Below are positions 1 to 8,910 of a DNA stretch of 64,000 nt, piece by piece. The DNA lies in NCBI GenBank assembly GCA_042090305.1, contig JBELJQ010000001.1, positions 108,933-172,932 on the forward strand, in the 5' to 3' direction. The translations under genes were made by a program, and so were the position numbers. Position 1 is the first letter of the stretch; each line of letters starts with the position of its first letter. Source of the stretch: TMED13 sp042090305 (lineage in GTDB: Bacteria; Pseudomonadota; Alphaproteobacteria; Methylaequorales; Methylaequoraceae). Below the pieces are notes generated by a model that did not search any database, had not been told where the DNA came from, and worked only from the letters and a program-made list of their open reading frames with translations.

Positions 1-424
1 ATTTAAGACATAATGCAGCAGCGTCTGCTGCAACATTAGGTCTGGATTCATATATCACACCGATTACACCAAGTGGTACAGAGACTTTTTGAATTTTTAA
101 ACCATTTGGCCTATCCCATTCATCCAAAACTTTTCCAACTGGATCTTCTAACTGAGAAATCTTAATAATTCCTTCACACATTCCACTTATTCTTTTTTCA
201 TCAAGAATCAATCTATCTAGAAGAGCTGGTGTTAACTTTGATTTATGTTTCTCAACATCTTTTTCATTTTCTTTTAGAATAATATCTTTACTTGCTAGTA
301 GATTTTCAGCTGCAGATTCTAATGCTTCATTTTTTGTCAAGAAGTTCAGCGAGCCTACTGAGTGAGATGCTTGATTAGCTGACATACCTATATTCAAGAC
401 TATCTTTTCTATTGCTTCAGTCAT
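1..424 (-). CDS. proA: Gamma-glutamyl phosphate reductase ProA (partial, N-terminal part)
   Basis: Only the first ~141 codons are inside the window; the gene runs off the left edge. The translated start (MTEAIEKIVLNIGMSANQ) and a later stretch reading AADAAALCLK are typical of ProA, which reduces gamma-glutamyl phosphate to glutamate semialdehyde in proline synthesis. The ATG overlaps the proB stop by 8 bp (ATGACTGA), so ProB and ProA, the two consecutive enzymes, are translationally coupled. The catalytic cysteine region is outside the window. Identification is from family resemblance and operon context. Confidence 0.9.
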   Translation of the reverse strand, partial: MTEAIEKIVLNIGMSANQASHSVGSLNFLTKNEALESAAENLLASKDIILKENEKDVEKHKSKLTPALLDRLILDEKRISGMCEGIIKISQLEDPVGKVLDEWDRPNGLKIQKVSVPLGVIGVIYESRPNVAADAAALCLK

Positions 425-1532
425 TTAATGTTAAACAGTCCCTGTGAATAATTTCATTTCTTCCATGATAACCCAAAATATTTTTTAAATCTGATGTTTT
501 TTTACCCATTACCATCTTTATCTCACTTGAGTCGTAATATGATATCCCTTTACCAATCTTTAAACCCTTTTCGTTTTCGATACTAACTATATCACCTTTA
601 AGAAAATTTCCGATTACTTTTATAATTCCACTCGGCAATAGACTTGCTCTCCTTGAAATTGCTGAGGTTGCCCCATTATCAATTATTATTTTACCAGATG
701 GTCTAACGGTTCCAGCAATCCAATTTTTCAGTTTATTCTTATCCTTTTTTCGTGGAACAAATATAGTGCCATGTGAACTGTTAAGAAAGCTTATTATTGG
801 TTTTGAAATATTACCATTACAAATTATCGTTGAGCAACCACAACTCATAGCTATATCTGCGGCCTCTAATTTCGCAGACATACCTCCTGTACCGTAAATA
901 TTAGTTTCATTTGATGCCATTTTAATGATTTTTTTATCAATTTTTTCCACAACTCTCACTAGTTTACTAGATTTACTTTTTTTAGGGTTAGTTGTAAAAA
1001 GCCCATCAACATCGCTTAATAATATTAAAAAATCAGAATTACTAATTTGAGCTACTCTTGCTGCTAATCTATCATTATCTCCAAACTTCAACTCATCAAC
1101 AGCAACTGAATCGTTTTCATTTATAATTGGAAGGATAGCGTATTTTAATACTTCATTAATTGTATCTCTTGAATTTAAGCTTTTTCTCCTATCCTCTGTA
1201 TCAGAATAAGTAAGAAGAATTTGAGCCACTTTCTTTTTTCTTTTTTCAAATATTTTCATAAAATTATTCATCAAAATTACCTGACCACATGCAGCGTATG
1301 CTTGCTTCTCATGAATTTTCAATTTCCTAGATTTTACTTTTAAGTAATTCTTCCCTAACGAAACAGATCCAGAGGCAACAATAATTATCTCTATTTTTTC
1401 TTTTATTAAAAGTTCAAGGTCTTCAATCAGATTTTCAACCCATTCTTGATTAAATTTATTATCCTTAATAAGAAGTGATGAACCGATTTTGATTACGACT
1501 CTTCTAGCTTGTTCAAAAAATATTTTCTTCAT
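417..1532 (-). CDS. proB: Glutamate 5-kinase ProB with C-terminal PUA domain
   Basis: Phosphorylates glutamate to gamma-glutamyl phosphate, the first and normally proline-inhibited step of proline synthesis. The amino-acid-kinase fold is visible: KIGSS near residues 15-19, ASGSVSLG at 53-60, NENDSVA at 138-144 and FGDND at 150-154. From about residue 270 a PUA domain follows, so at 371 aa this is the full-length two-domain form. The start overlaps the obgE stop by 4 bp (ATGA) and the end overlaps proA, placing it in an rplU-rpmA-obgE-proB-proA operon, an order common in alphaproteobacteria. Confidence 0.95.
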   Translation of the reverse strand: MKKIFFEQARRVVIKIGSSLLIKDNKFNQEWVENLIEDLELLIKEKIEIIIVASGSVSLGKNYLKVKSRKLKIHEKQAYAACGQVILMNNFMKIFEKRKKKVAQILLTYSDTEDRRKSLNSRDTINEVLKYAILPIINENDSVAVDELKFGDNDRLAARVAQISNSDFLILLSDVDGLFTTNPKKSKSSKLVRVVEKIDKKIIKMASNETNIYGTGGMSAKLEAADIAMSCGCSTIICNGNISKPIISFLNSSHGTIFVPRKKDKNKLKNWIAGTVRPSGKIIIDNGATSAISRRASLLPSGIIKVIGNFLKGDIVSIENEKGLKIGKGISYYDSSEIKMVMGKKTSDLKNILGYHGRNEIIHRDCLTLND

Positions 1533-2515
1533 TTAAAAATTTTATGTAATACTTTTTTTAATTCATTTATACCAAATTTTGTATGACTTGATATAGGAAT
1601 GATTTTTGATTTTGTAATTTTTCCCAAAAAATTCTTCACTTTTAAAATTATTTTTTTATCTACAAGATCACATTTACTTAAAACAATTACCTCTTTCTTA
1701 TATTTTAATTTGTCACTATATTCATCAAGCTCTTTTCTTATTATTAAGTAATTTTTCTCTAAATTGTTTACATCAGATATATCGCAAACATGCAAAAGCA
1801 CCTTACACCTCTCTACGTGTGCTAGAAACTTCAATCCTAAACCCGTCCCTTTTGATGCACCTTTAATCAATCCAGGTAAATCTGCTAAAACAATATCTTT
1901 ATCATATTCTCTAAACAGACCTAATTGAGGTTTAAGCGTTGTGAAGGGATAACTTCCAATTTTTGCTTTTGCATTTGATAAATTTGATAGTAGAGTGGAT
2001 TTGCCCACATTTGGAAATCCAAGGAAACCCACGTCTGCAATTAGTTTTAACCTCAACCAAACCCAAACTTCTTCTCCTTCATTGCCTTTTTCAAACTTCC
2101 TCGGTGCCTGGTTAGTAGACGATTTGAACTTATAATTTCCTTTACCACCTCTACCACCTTTTAGTATAGTAAAAGTTTGATCTGTTTCTGATAAGTCCCT
2201 TAATATATGTTTTTTATCCTCTGATAAAATTACTGTTCCTACTGGAACACTAATAACTAGTTTTCGACCATTGAGTCCTGTTTTATTTTTACCTGCTCCA
2301 CCTTTACCACTCTCTGATTTGAAGTGTTGCTTGTATCTAAAGTCAATTAATGTATTCAAATTTTGGACAGCCCTAAAAACAATGTCACCTCCCGTTCCAC
2401 CATCTCCGCCATCTGGACCACCAAATTCAATATATTTTTCTCTTCTAAAGCTTAGACAACCCGAACCGCCATTACCAGCTTTCAGGTAAATCTTAGCCTC
2501 ATCTAAGAATTTCAT
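1529..2515 (-). CDS. obgE: Obg-family GTPase ObgE/CgtA
   Basis: Ribosome-associated GTPase involved in 50S maturation and the stringent response. A glycine-rich Obg domain fills residues 1-158 (for example GGPDGGDGGTGG near 32-43). The G domain has G1 GFPNVGKST at 166-174, the FTT switch at 191-193 and G3 DLPG at 212-215. The G4 motif reads SKCD (280-283) instead of the usual NKxD, a conservative N-to-S change worth noting for guanine recognition. There is no C-terminal OCT domain (328 aa). It lies downstream of the L21/L27 genes. Confidence 0.95.
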   Translation of the reverse strand: MKFLDEAKIYLKAGNGGSGCLSFRREKYIEFGGPDGGDGGTGGDIVFRAVQNLNTLIDFRYKQHFKSESGKGGAGKNKTGLNGRKLVISVPVGTVILSEDKKHILRDLSETDQTFTILKGGRGGKGNYKFKSSTNQAPRKFEKGNEGEEVWVWLRLKLIADVGFLGFPNVGKSTLLSNLSNAKAKIGSYPFTTLKPQLGLFREYDKDIVLADLPGLIKGASKGTGLGLKFLAHVERCKVLLHVCDISDVNNLEKNYLIIRKELDEYSDKLKYKKEVIVLSKCDLVDKKIILKVKNFLGKITKSKIIPISSHTKFGINELKKVLHKIFK

Positions 2516-2527
2516 TTAATAAGTAGA

Positions 2528-2785
2528 TTAATTTTTTTGTTCGACGTTAACAAAGGATTTGCCTGATGCTTTTTTTTGGAAAGAAACTTTGCCCTCTTTT
2601 AAGGCGAATATTGTGTGATCTTTGCCAATAGAAACATTACTACCTGGATGAAACTTTGTCCCCCTTTGTCTTACAATAATGTTTCCAGGGATGACGAGCT
2701 CACCGCCAAATTTCTTGACACCAAGTCTTCTTCCTGCACTATCTCTTCCATTCCTTGTACTACCGCCAGCTTTCTTATGAGCCAT
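2528..2785 (-). CDS. rpmA: 50S ribosomal protein L27
   Basis: An 85-aa protein beginning MAHKKAGGSTRNGRDS, the typical L27 N-terminus that reaches into the peptidyl-transferase centre. The initiator is followed directly by AHKKAGG, so there is no cleavable N-terminal extension like that of Firmicutes L27. The start overlaps the rplU stop by 11 bp and a GGAG-like motif sits just upstream. It is the second gene of the rplU-rpmA-obgE-proB-proA operon. Confidence 0.97.
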   Translation of the reverse strand: MAHKKAGGSTRNGRDSAGRRLGVKKFGGELVIPGNIIVRQRGTKFHPGSNVSIGKDHTIFALKEGKVSFQKKASGKSFVNVEQKN

Positions 2786-3173
2786 TATTTTCTCCTTTAG
2801 AGTTTGCTAAATTTTCTTTTACATTACTTTTAGAAGCAGTTTTGTTTTCTTTTTTATCGCTAAATTTGATATCTTCAATTTTTACTATAGTAAGGTCTTG
2901 TCTATGACCAATTTTTCTTCTGTAATTGTGTCTTCGTTTTTTTTTAAATACTATGATTTTTTTTTCTTTGTCTTGAGCCAAAACTTGTGCATTGACTTCA
3001 ATACCTTTCACATAAGGAGTTCCGATTATTGATTCACCTTTTTCATTTTTATGAAAAATTATCTTATCGAATTTTATATTGTCCTTAGCTTTACAATCCA
3101 AGATTTTTGGTAGTTTTAGTATATCACCAACTTTGACTTTGTATTGCTTTCCTCTATCTTCAATAATTACCAT
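2775..3173 (-). CDS. rplU: 50S ribosomal protein L21
   Basis: L21 binds 23S rRNA next to L20. The protein starts MVIIEDRGKQYKVKVGD, matching the family N-terminus, and keeps the basic KKKRRHNYRRKIGHRQ segment near residues 75-95. I place the start at the ATG at 3173 and not at the in-frame TTG 15 bp upstream, because a GGAG Shine-Dalgarno sits 9 bases before this ATG and overlaps the TTG. The Lys/Asn-rich tail of about 30 residues is longer than usual. It is the first gene of its operon. Confidence 0.95.
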   Translation of the reverse strand: MVIIEDRGKQYKVKVGDILKLPKILDCKAKDNIKFDKIIFHKNEKGESIIGTPYVKGIEVNAQVLAQDKEKKIIVFKKKRRHNYRRKIGHRQDLTIVKIEDIKFSDKKENKTASKSNVKENLANSKGENNGS

Positions 3174-3312
3174 GGTTATGTGCTCCAAAATAAATTAGGA
3201 TAATAGGTTTATACAATGTGATGTATAATAATCAAGTTTTTTCCAACATATATTTATTAAAATTATTTTATGCTTTATTTTTTTAAAAATTATTCATATA
3301 AATATTGTTACT
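3174..3312. promoter_or_regulatory. Divergent intergenic region between rplU and the thiolase gene
   Basis: A 139-bp, very A/T-rich gap separates two divergently transcribed operons, so promoters for both must lie here. Several TATAAT-like hexamers occur but I see no convincing -35/-10 pair, leader structure or riboswitch. Confidence 0.4.
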
Positions 3313-4497
3313 ATGAGTGACGTTGTAATTGTAAACGCGAAAAGAACTGCGATTGGAAAATTTTTAGGTAGTTTATCAGGATTATCAGCTCCTCAGATTG
3401 GTTCATCCGTTATAGATGCCATCTTTGATGAATCTAAGATTGAAAAATCAATTATAGATGAAGTTATAATGGGACAGGTTTTAACCGGTGGGGGCGGTCA
3501 AAACCCTGCTCGTCAAGCTATGATGATGTCCAATATACCTTTCGAGAAAAGTGCATTAACAGTAAATCAAGTTTGTGGCTCTGGATTAAGAGCTATCTCA
3601 ATTGCAGCTCAATCAATTCTAACCGAACAATCTCAAGTTATAATAGCAGGTGGTCAGGAAAGTATGAGTAATTCACACCACACTGCTAACCTTAGAAATG
3701 GTATTAAAATGGGCGATGGACAAATAAAGGATAGTATGATTATTGATGGTTTATGGTGTGCAATGAATAACTATCACATGGGAACAACGGCTGAAAATAT
3801 AGCTGAAAAATTTGGTATCAGTAAAGATGAACAAGATACTTTTGCAGTAGAATCTCAAAATAAAGCAGAAAATGCTCAGAAAGAGGGTCACTTTAAAAAA
3901 GAAATTTGTCCAATAAAAATTAAAGTTAAAAAGGATGAAATAGATTTCGATACAGACGAATTTCCCAGACACGGTTCCACGTTTGAAAAAATAAATTCAT
4001 TAAAATCTGTTTTTAAAAAAGATGGAACTGTTTCAGCTGGGAATGCTTCAGGACTTAATGACGGAGCAGCTGCAGTATTATTAATGAAAGAATCAAAAGC
4101 TAAAGAACTAAATCTTAACCCAATGGCAAGAATTGTATCTTGGTCAACTGTCGGGGTGGATCCAGCGATAATGGGAATTGGACCAGTTCCAGCTGTAAAA
4201 AAAGCATTATCTGAAGCAAAATGGGATATTAATGATTTAGACTTAATAGAGGCAAATGAAGCGTTTGCTGCGCAATCAATTGCTGTATCAAGAGAGCTAA
4301 AATTTCAAATGGACAAAGTAAATGTTAACGGTGGAGCAATTGCATTAGGGCACCCAATAGGTGCTTCTGGCACAAGAGTTCTGGTTACTCTTATTCATGA
4401 GCTAATAAGACAAAATAAAAATAAAGGAATTGCAACTCTATGCATAGGTGGTGGGCAAGGTGTTGCAATGTGTGTCGAAAGGATTGAAAATGAGTAA
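3313..4497 (+). CDS. phaA: Acetyl-CoA C-acetyltransferase (biosynthetic thiolase, PhaA/AtoB type)
   Basis: Condenses two acetyl-CoA to acetoacetyl-CoA. At 394 aa it is the usual thiolase length, with the nucleophilic cysteine in NQVCGSG (C88), the GHPIGASG histidine (H347) and the second catalytic cysteine in CIGGGQG (C377). The next gene, an acetoacetyl-CoA reductase, overlaps its end by 8 bp. The pair makes 3-hydroxybutyryl-CoA, which can feed polyhydroxybutyrate or the ethylmalonyl-CoA pathway. The presence of ccr, ecm and mcd in this window and the absence of a phaC here favour the latter, which is an inference. Confidence 0.93.
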   Translation: MSDVVIVNAKRTAIGKFLGSLSGLSAPQIGSSVIDAIFDESKIEKSIIDEVIMGQVLTGGGGQNPARQAMMMSNIPFEKSALTVNQVCGSGLRAISIAAQSILTEQSQVIIAGGQESMSNSHHTANLRNGIKMGDGQIKDSMIIDGLWCAMNNYHMGTTAENIAEKFGISKDEQDTFAVESQNKAENAQKEGHFKKEICPIKIKVKKDEIDFDTDEFPRHGSTFEKINSLKSVFKKDGTVSAGNASGLNDGAAAVLLMKESKAKELNLNPMARIVSWSTVGVDPAIMGIGPVPAVKKALSEAKWDINDLDLIEANEAFAAQSIAVSRELKFQMDKVNVNGGAIALGHPIGASGTRVLVTLIHELIRQNKNKGIATLCIGGGQGVAMCVERIENE

Positions 4498-5212
4498 AGT
4501 TGCTTTGGTCACGGGTGGAACGAGAGGTATAGGTTCTGCAATCTCAACTAAACTAAAAGACTCAGGTTATAAAGTAATAGCAAATTATGCCAGTAATGAT
4601 GAGTCTGCTAAAAAATTTTCTGAATCAGAGAATATTGATGTAATGAAATGGGATGTTAGTAACTTCGAAGATTGTACTAAGGCGATAAATGAAATTTATG
4701 AAAAATTTTCTAATATTGATATCTTAGTCAATAATGCTGGCATAACTAGAGATGCGCCTCTTCATAAAATGAGTCTCGAGAATTGGGAAAAAGTTATTAG
4801 TGTAAATCTAAGTTCGGTTTTCAACCTTACTTCGTTAACAATAAATAAGATGAGAGATAATGGATTTGGCAGAATCATAAATATTTCATCGGTGAATGGT
4901 CAAAAGGGGCAATTTGGTCAGACTAACTATGCAGCGAGCAAATCAGCGTTAATTGGTTTTTCTAAATCTCTTGCACTAGAATCTGCATCAAAAGGAATAA
5001 CTTCAAATGTAATTTGTCCAGGTTATATAAATACTGAAATGGTTGCGGCAATTAGAGAAGATATTTTAAAAGGAATTATTGATACAATCCCATCAAAAAG
5101 ACTTGGAGAATCAAAAGAAATAGCCGAAATGGTCGATTATCTAATATCAGAGAAGGCAAGCTATATTAATGGTGCAACTTTTTCAATAAATGGAGGTCTA
5201 TGGATGGATTAA
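4490..5212 (+). CDS. phaB: Acetoacetyl-CoA reductase (PhaB-type SDR)
   Basis: NADPH-dependent short-chain dehydrogenase of 240 aa. It has the TGGTRGIG cofactor loop (8-15), NNAG (81-84), a serine in NISS (131-134) and the YxxxK motif (Y147, K151). I chose the ATG at 4490, which overlaps the thiolase stop codon and leads straight into MSKVALVTGG; the longer reading frame from 4448 would add a non-conserved leader. Position after the thiolase supports acetoacetyl-CoA over 3-oxoacyl-ACP as substrate, but FabG activity cannot be excluded from sequence alone. Confidence 0.88.
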   Translation: MSKVALVTGGTRGIGSAISTKLKDSGYKVIANYASNDESAKKFSESENIDVMKWDVSNFEDCTKAINEIYEKFSNIDILVNNAGITRDAPLHKMSLENWEKVISVNLSSVFNLTSLTINKMRDNGFGRIINISSVNGQKGQFGQTNYAASKSALIGFSKSLALESASKGITSNVICPGYINTEMVAAIREDILKGIIDTIPSKRLGESKEIAEMVDYLISEKASYINGATFSINGGLWMD

Positions 5213-5973
5213 AATTCATCCTTCATTCTTCTTATTGTTCCAAAATTCTCCTCATTAGAACTAAACTTCAGTCCTATAGATTCAACAAATTGTTTATCAT
5301 CGTATTTTAAAAAAGGATTAAATCTTTTCTCGTCAAATAATAATGAAGGAATTGTTGGGATAGATTTTAATCTTTTTTTCTTAATTTCATTTATTTTTTT
5401 AGATAATAACTTGTCATCAGGACTCAAATATGCTGCAAATTTTGAATTAGCCTCAGTATACTCATGAGCACAATAAATTTTAGTTCTTTCTGGTAGGGAC
5501 TTTATTTTATTAAGAGAGCTAACCATTTGTCTCGCACTTCCTTCAAAAAGTTTTCCACACCCCAGAGAGAATAAAGTATCTCCACAAAATAAAACTAAAT
5601 CTTCTGAAAAGTAAAAACTAATATGACCTTTTGTATGACCAGACACCTCAAGAACTTTAAAAGAAGATTCTCCAATATTCATTGTATCACCCTCTGTCAT
5701 TAAAATATCAATACCAGGAATTCTTGATGCATCATATTTATTACCAATAATTTTGCATCTATACTTTTCTTTAAGTTCAAGGTTACCTCCCACGTGATCA
5801 AAATGATGGTGAGTATTTAAAATAAAATCTAACGATAAGTTTTCTTTTTCAAGAAAGTCAATTACATTTATAGATATAGCGGGGTCTATACAAGCAGTTT
5901 TTTTTGTTGATTCGTCTACAGCTATATATATGTAATTATCATTTAAAACTGGGATTTGTTTGATCGAAATCAT
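5209..5973 (-). CDS. gloB: Hydroxyacylglutathione hydrolase (glyoxalase II)
   Basis: Metallo-beta-lactamase fold hydrolase that splits S-D-lactoylglutathione in methylglyoxal detoxification. The metal motif THHHFDH spans 54-60, with further ligands in SGHTKGH and in the FCGDTLF segment, and CAHEYT later. At 254 aa it includes the C-terminal helical domain typical of GloB. It is convergent with phaB, sharing the last 4 bp, and lies next to metW, an arrangement seen in other alphaproteobacteria. Confidence 0.92.
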   Translation of the reverse strand: MISIKQIPVLNDNYIYIAVDESTKKTACIDPAISINVIDFLEKENLSLDFILNTHHHFDHVGGNLELKEKYRCKIIGNKYDASRIPGIDILMTEGDTMNIGESSFKVLEVSGHTKGHISFYFSEDLVLFCGDTLFSLGCGKLFEGSARQMVSSLNKIKSLPERTKIYCAHEYTEANSKFAAYLSPDDKLLSKKINEIKKKRLKSIPTIPSLLFDEKRFNPFLKYDDKQFVESIGLKFSSNEENFGTIRRMKDEF

Positions 5974-5994
5974 TTAATTAACATACAATTAAAT

Positions 5995-6591
5995 TTATTT
6001 TTTAGAAACACAAAAAATTACTTGATAAGATCTTATATTTGATAGGATTTTTTTAATTTCTTTTCCTTCCTGATTTAAGCAAATATAACTATTAATTGAA
6101 ATTTTTTTTTTATAACAATAATTAACGAAGTCTTGGAATGAACAAAGATGAATATTTGGAGTATTATACCAATCGTAAGGTAGAACATCATTTTTTGGCA
6201 TTAACCCTGAAAGAAGTAATTGTTTTCGAACCTTCCAGTAACCAAAATTTGGAAAGGAAATAATTGCCCTTCTCGCAATCCTAATTAAATTATCAATAAC
6301 TTTATCAGGATAGATCATAGCCTGAATGGTTTGACTAAGAATTACCGTAGAAAATGACTTATTTGGATAATCATTTAAATCATAATTTGCATCACCCTGA
6401 ATAACTGATAATCCTTTTTTAACACATTTGTTCACTCCGGCTTGACTCAATTCAATTCCTCTACATTCAACACCTTTATCTTTTGACAAATAATCTAGAA
6501 GTTTTCCGTCACCACAACCTACATCAAGTACTTTCTCGTTGTTACTGATAAGCTGAGAAATAATATATAAATCTTTCCTTAAATTATTCAT
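5995..6591 (-). CDS. metW: Methionine biosynthesis protein MetW
   Basis: A 198-aa SAM-methyltransferase-fold protein with the glycine-rich motif VLDVGCGDGKLL near 20-31 and RGIELSQAGV after strand 2. MetW is the partner of MetX in homoserine acylation in many proteobacteria. Its start overlaps the metX stop by 4 bp, so the two are translationally coupled. The biochemical role of MetW is less certain than its genetic linkage. Confidence 0.92.
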   Translation of the reverse strand: MNNLRKDLYIISQLISNNEKVLDVGCGDGKLLDYLSKDKGVECRGIELSQAGVNKCVKKGLSVIQGDANYDLNDYPNKSFSTVILSQTIQAMIYPDKVIDNLIRIARRAIISFPNFGYWKVRKQLLLSGLMPKNDVLPYDWYNTPNIHLCSFQDFVNYCYKKKISINSYICLNQEGKEIKKILSNIRSYQVIFCVSKK

Positions 6592-7745
6592 ATTTTCTGT
6601 TGCACTATTTGTCCCTCTATAAAACCTTTCAAGACTTCGTGAAATTCTGGTTCATCCAATAGAAAAGCATCATGACCCTTATCACTATTTATTTCTACAA
6701 AACTTACTTTTGCATTGGAAGTATTTAGTGATTTAATAATAGTTTTTGTTTCTGAAGTTGGAAAAAGCCAGTCTGAAGTAAAGGAAAAGAAACAAAAAGA
6801 ATAATCTGTATTTTTAAAAGCATAAGTAAGACCTTTTCTGTTTGAGGACAAATCAAAATAATCCATAGCTTTTGTTATATATAAATAACTATTTGCATCA
6901 AATCTCTCAACAAATGTACTTCCCTGATGCTTTAAATAACTTTCAATCTGAAAGTCAGTAATAAAATTAAAAGAAAAGTTTTTACTATTCTGTAAGTTTC
7001 TCCCAAACTTCCTTTGCAAAGTTGATTCTGATAAGTATGTAATATGAGCAATCATTCTTGCAACAGCTAAACCTCTCTTGGGCTTCAATTTATTATTATA
7101 ATAATTACCTTTTTTCCAATTTGTATCTGCCATAATTGCTTGTCTTCCAATTTCGTGAAATGCAATATTTTGGGCAGAGTGTCTATACGACGTGGCTATA
7201 GGTATTACTGAATTTATTCTTTTTCCAAACGAAGACGCCCACTCTAAGGTTTGCATTCCACCCATCGATCCTCCTATTACAGAAAATAGCTTATCTATTC
7301 CTAGTGAATCAACTAACTTTACTTGCAGTTTCACCATATCAGTTACTGTAATTACAGGAAACTTTAGTCCGTATTTTTTTCTTTCTCCAGGAATAGTTGA
7401 AGAAGGCCCAGTACTCCCCATGCAACCTCCTAATACATTACTACAAATTACAAAGAAAAAGTTTGTATCTATTACTTTGCCAGGGCCAATGAGAACATCC
7501 CACCATCCCCTTTTTTTTGTAAGTGGGTTGATACCGGAGCAAAATTGGTCGCCTGTTAGAGCATGACATATTAATATAGCATTTGTTCTGTTTTTATTTA
7601 GCCTTCCATAAGTCTCGAACGCAATTTCACACGAATCTATAAATTTTCCAGATTTTAATCTAAATGACTCATCATATTTAATTTTTTGTGTTTTAAAATT
7701 ATACTTCATTGAATTTTTTTTTATAATTGACTTAACTCGCATCAT
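6588..7745 (-). CDS. metX: Homoserine O-acyltransferase MetX
   Basis: Alpha/beta-hydrolase-fold acyltransferase that activates homoserine for methionine synthesis. The nucleophile elbow GGSMGGMQ holds S160, NVLGGCMGSTGPSS is the oxyanion/substrate segment, and the Asp and His of the triad lie in TSDWLFP and KGHDAF near the C-terminus. Acetyl versus succinyl specificity cannot be read from sequence. The first ATG is at 7745, but the one at 7709 (MKYNFKTQ) is closer to the family start; neither has a clear Shine-Dalgarno. Only 46 bp separate it from the divergent hisC. Confidence 0.92.
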   Translation of the reverse strand: MMRVKSIIKKNSMKYNFKTQKIKYDESFRLKSGKFIDSCEIAFETYGRLNKNRTNAILICHALTGDQFCSGINPLTKKRGWWDVLIGPGKVIDTNFFFVICSNVLGGCMGSTGPSSTIPGERKKYGLKFPVITVTDMVKLQVKLVDSLGIDKLFSVIGGSMGGMQTLEWASSFGKRINSVIPIATSYRHSAQNIAFHEIGRQAIMADTNWKKGNYYNNKLKPKRGLAVARMIAHITYLSESTLQRKFGRNLQNSKNFSFNFITDFQIESYLKHQGSTFVERFDANSYLYITKAMDYFDLSSNRKGLTYAFKNTDYSFCFFSFTSDWLFPTSETKTIIKSLNTSNAKVSFVEINSDKGHDAFLLDEPEFHEVLKGFIEGQIVQQKI

Positions 7746-7791
7746 AGCTATGTTGACAAAGTAGTCAAAATAATTTTATTTGTTACACACT

Positions 7792-8910
7792 ATGACTAAG
7801 TTCAATATAAAAAAACTCGTAAAACCTACAATAAATAAAATTGCGAAGTATATTCCTGGTGAAGCAAAAGATAATGAAGGTGAAAAATATATAAAATTAT
7901 CGTCAAATGAATCGCCTTTTAAAATACCAGAGAGAATCTTTTCCTCTTTAAATAAAATTATTCTTAATTCTAATGTTTATCCCGATGGAGATTCACAGAA
8001 ACTAAAGGATTCTATTGCTAGAAGGTTTAAGTTAAAAAAAAAACAAATAATCTGTGGTAATGGGTCAGATGATATTTTATCAATAATTTGTCAAGCTTTC
8101 TCAAAGGAGGGATCCGAAGTAATTTGTAGTGAATTTGGTTTTATATATTATCCAATCATAGCAAAGGCAGCAGGTTGTAAGGTGATTACGGCCAAAACTA
8201 AAAATTTATCGATTAGTTGCGATAATATTCTTAAAAAAATTACATCAAAAACTAGGATAATATTTATCGCCAACCCAAACAACCCGACTGGAACTATAAT
8301 ATTAAAGAATGAACTGACCAGATTTTTAAATAATGTCCCAAAAAATATAATTGTAGTTCTTGATGGCGCTTATTCCGAGTTTATAGATGACAAAACTTAC
8401 TGTGATGGTACTAAGTTAGTGAGCAAATATAAAAATTTAATTATCACAAGAACTTTCTCTAAGATTTTCGCACTTGCTGGATTAAGACTAGGTTGGGGAT
8501 ACTCAAATGCGGAAATAATTCAATTACTTGAAAAGATTAGAGGCCCTTTTAATGTCAACAGTATTGCCCAATATATAGGGTGTAAAATCCTTGAAGAAAA
8601 ATCCTTTTTAAATAATGCTAGAGAACATAATAAAAAGTGGTTGAAAATCTTACCAATAGAAATCAAAAAGATTGGTCTAGATACAACTAAATCTTTCACA
8701 AATTTTATTTTAATCAAAGTAGATCCAAAAAAGTATTCCAAAAAGAATATTCTTTTATATTTAAAAAATAACAACATATTAGTAAGAGATTTAGATAGTT
8801 ATAACCTAAAAAATTATTTTAGAGTTTCTATAGGAAATGACTACGAAATGAAAAAGTTTCTAAGGATTCTAAAATTATCTGTAAATAAAAACAATGAAAA
8901 AAAAGTTTGA
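7792..8910 (+). CDS. hisC: Histidinol-phosphate aminotransferase
   Basis: PLP fold-type I aminotransferase of 372 aa with NPNNPTG, the Asp/Tyr pair in DGAYSEF, the Schiff-base lysine in TRTFSKIF and the arginine motif LRLGWGY. Linkage to tyrA suggests it also serves aromatic amino-acid transamination, as proposed for many alphaproteobacterial hisC-tyrA pairs. I use the ATG at 7792; an in-frame TTG at 7780 adds only four residues. The end overlaps tyrA by 17 bp. Confidence 0.9.
   Translation: MTKFNIKKLVKPTINKIAKYIPGEAKDNEGEKYIKLSSNESPFKIPERIFSSLNKIILNSNVYPDGDSQKLKDSIARRFKLKKKQIICGNGSDDILSIICQAFSKEGSEVICSEFGFIYYPIIAKAAGCKVITAKTKNLSISCDNILKKITSKTRIIFIANPNNPTGTIILKNELTRFLNNVPKNIIVVLDGAYSEFIDDKTYCDGTKLVSKYKNLIITRTFSKIFALAGLRLGWGYSNAEIIQLLEKIRGPFNVNSIAQYIGCKILEEKSFLNNAREHNKKWLKILPIEIKKIGLDTTKSFTNFILIKVDPKKYSKKNILLYLKNNNILVRDLDSYNLKNYFRVSIGNDYEMKKFLRILKLSVNKNNEKKV

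Noticed and set aside
2271..2489. Proline-rich plus-strand frame opposite obgE
   Set aside because: It is the complement of the glycine-rich Obg domain (Gly codons read as Pro/Ser on the other strand) and has no ribosome-binding site.
7746..7791. SAM-II or other methionine riboswitch before metX
   Set aside because: Only 46 bp lie between the metX and hisC starts, too short for such an element together with two promoters, and no conserved pseudoknot sequence is seen.
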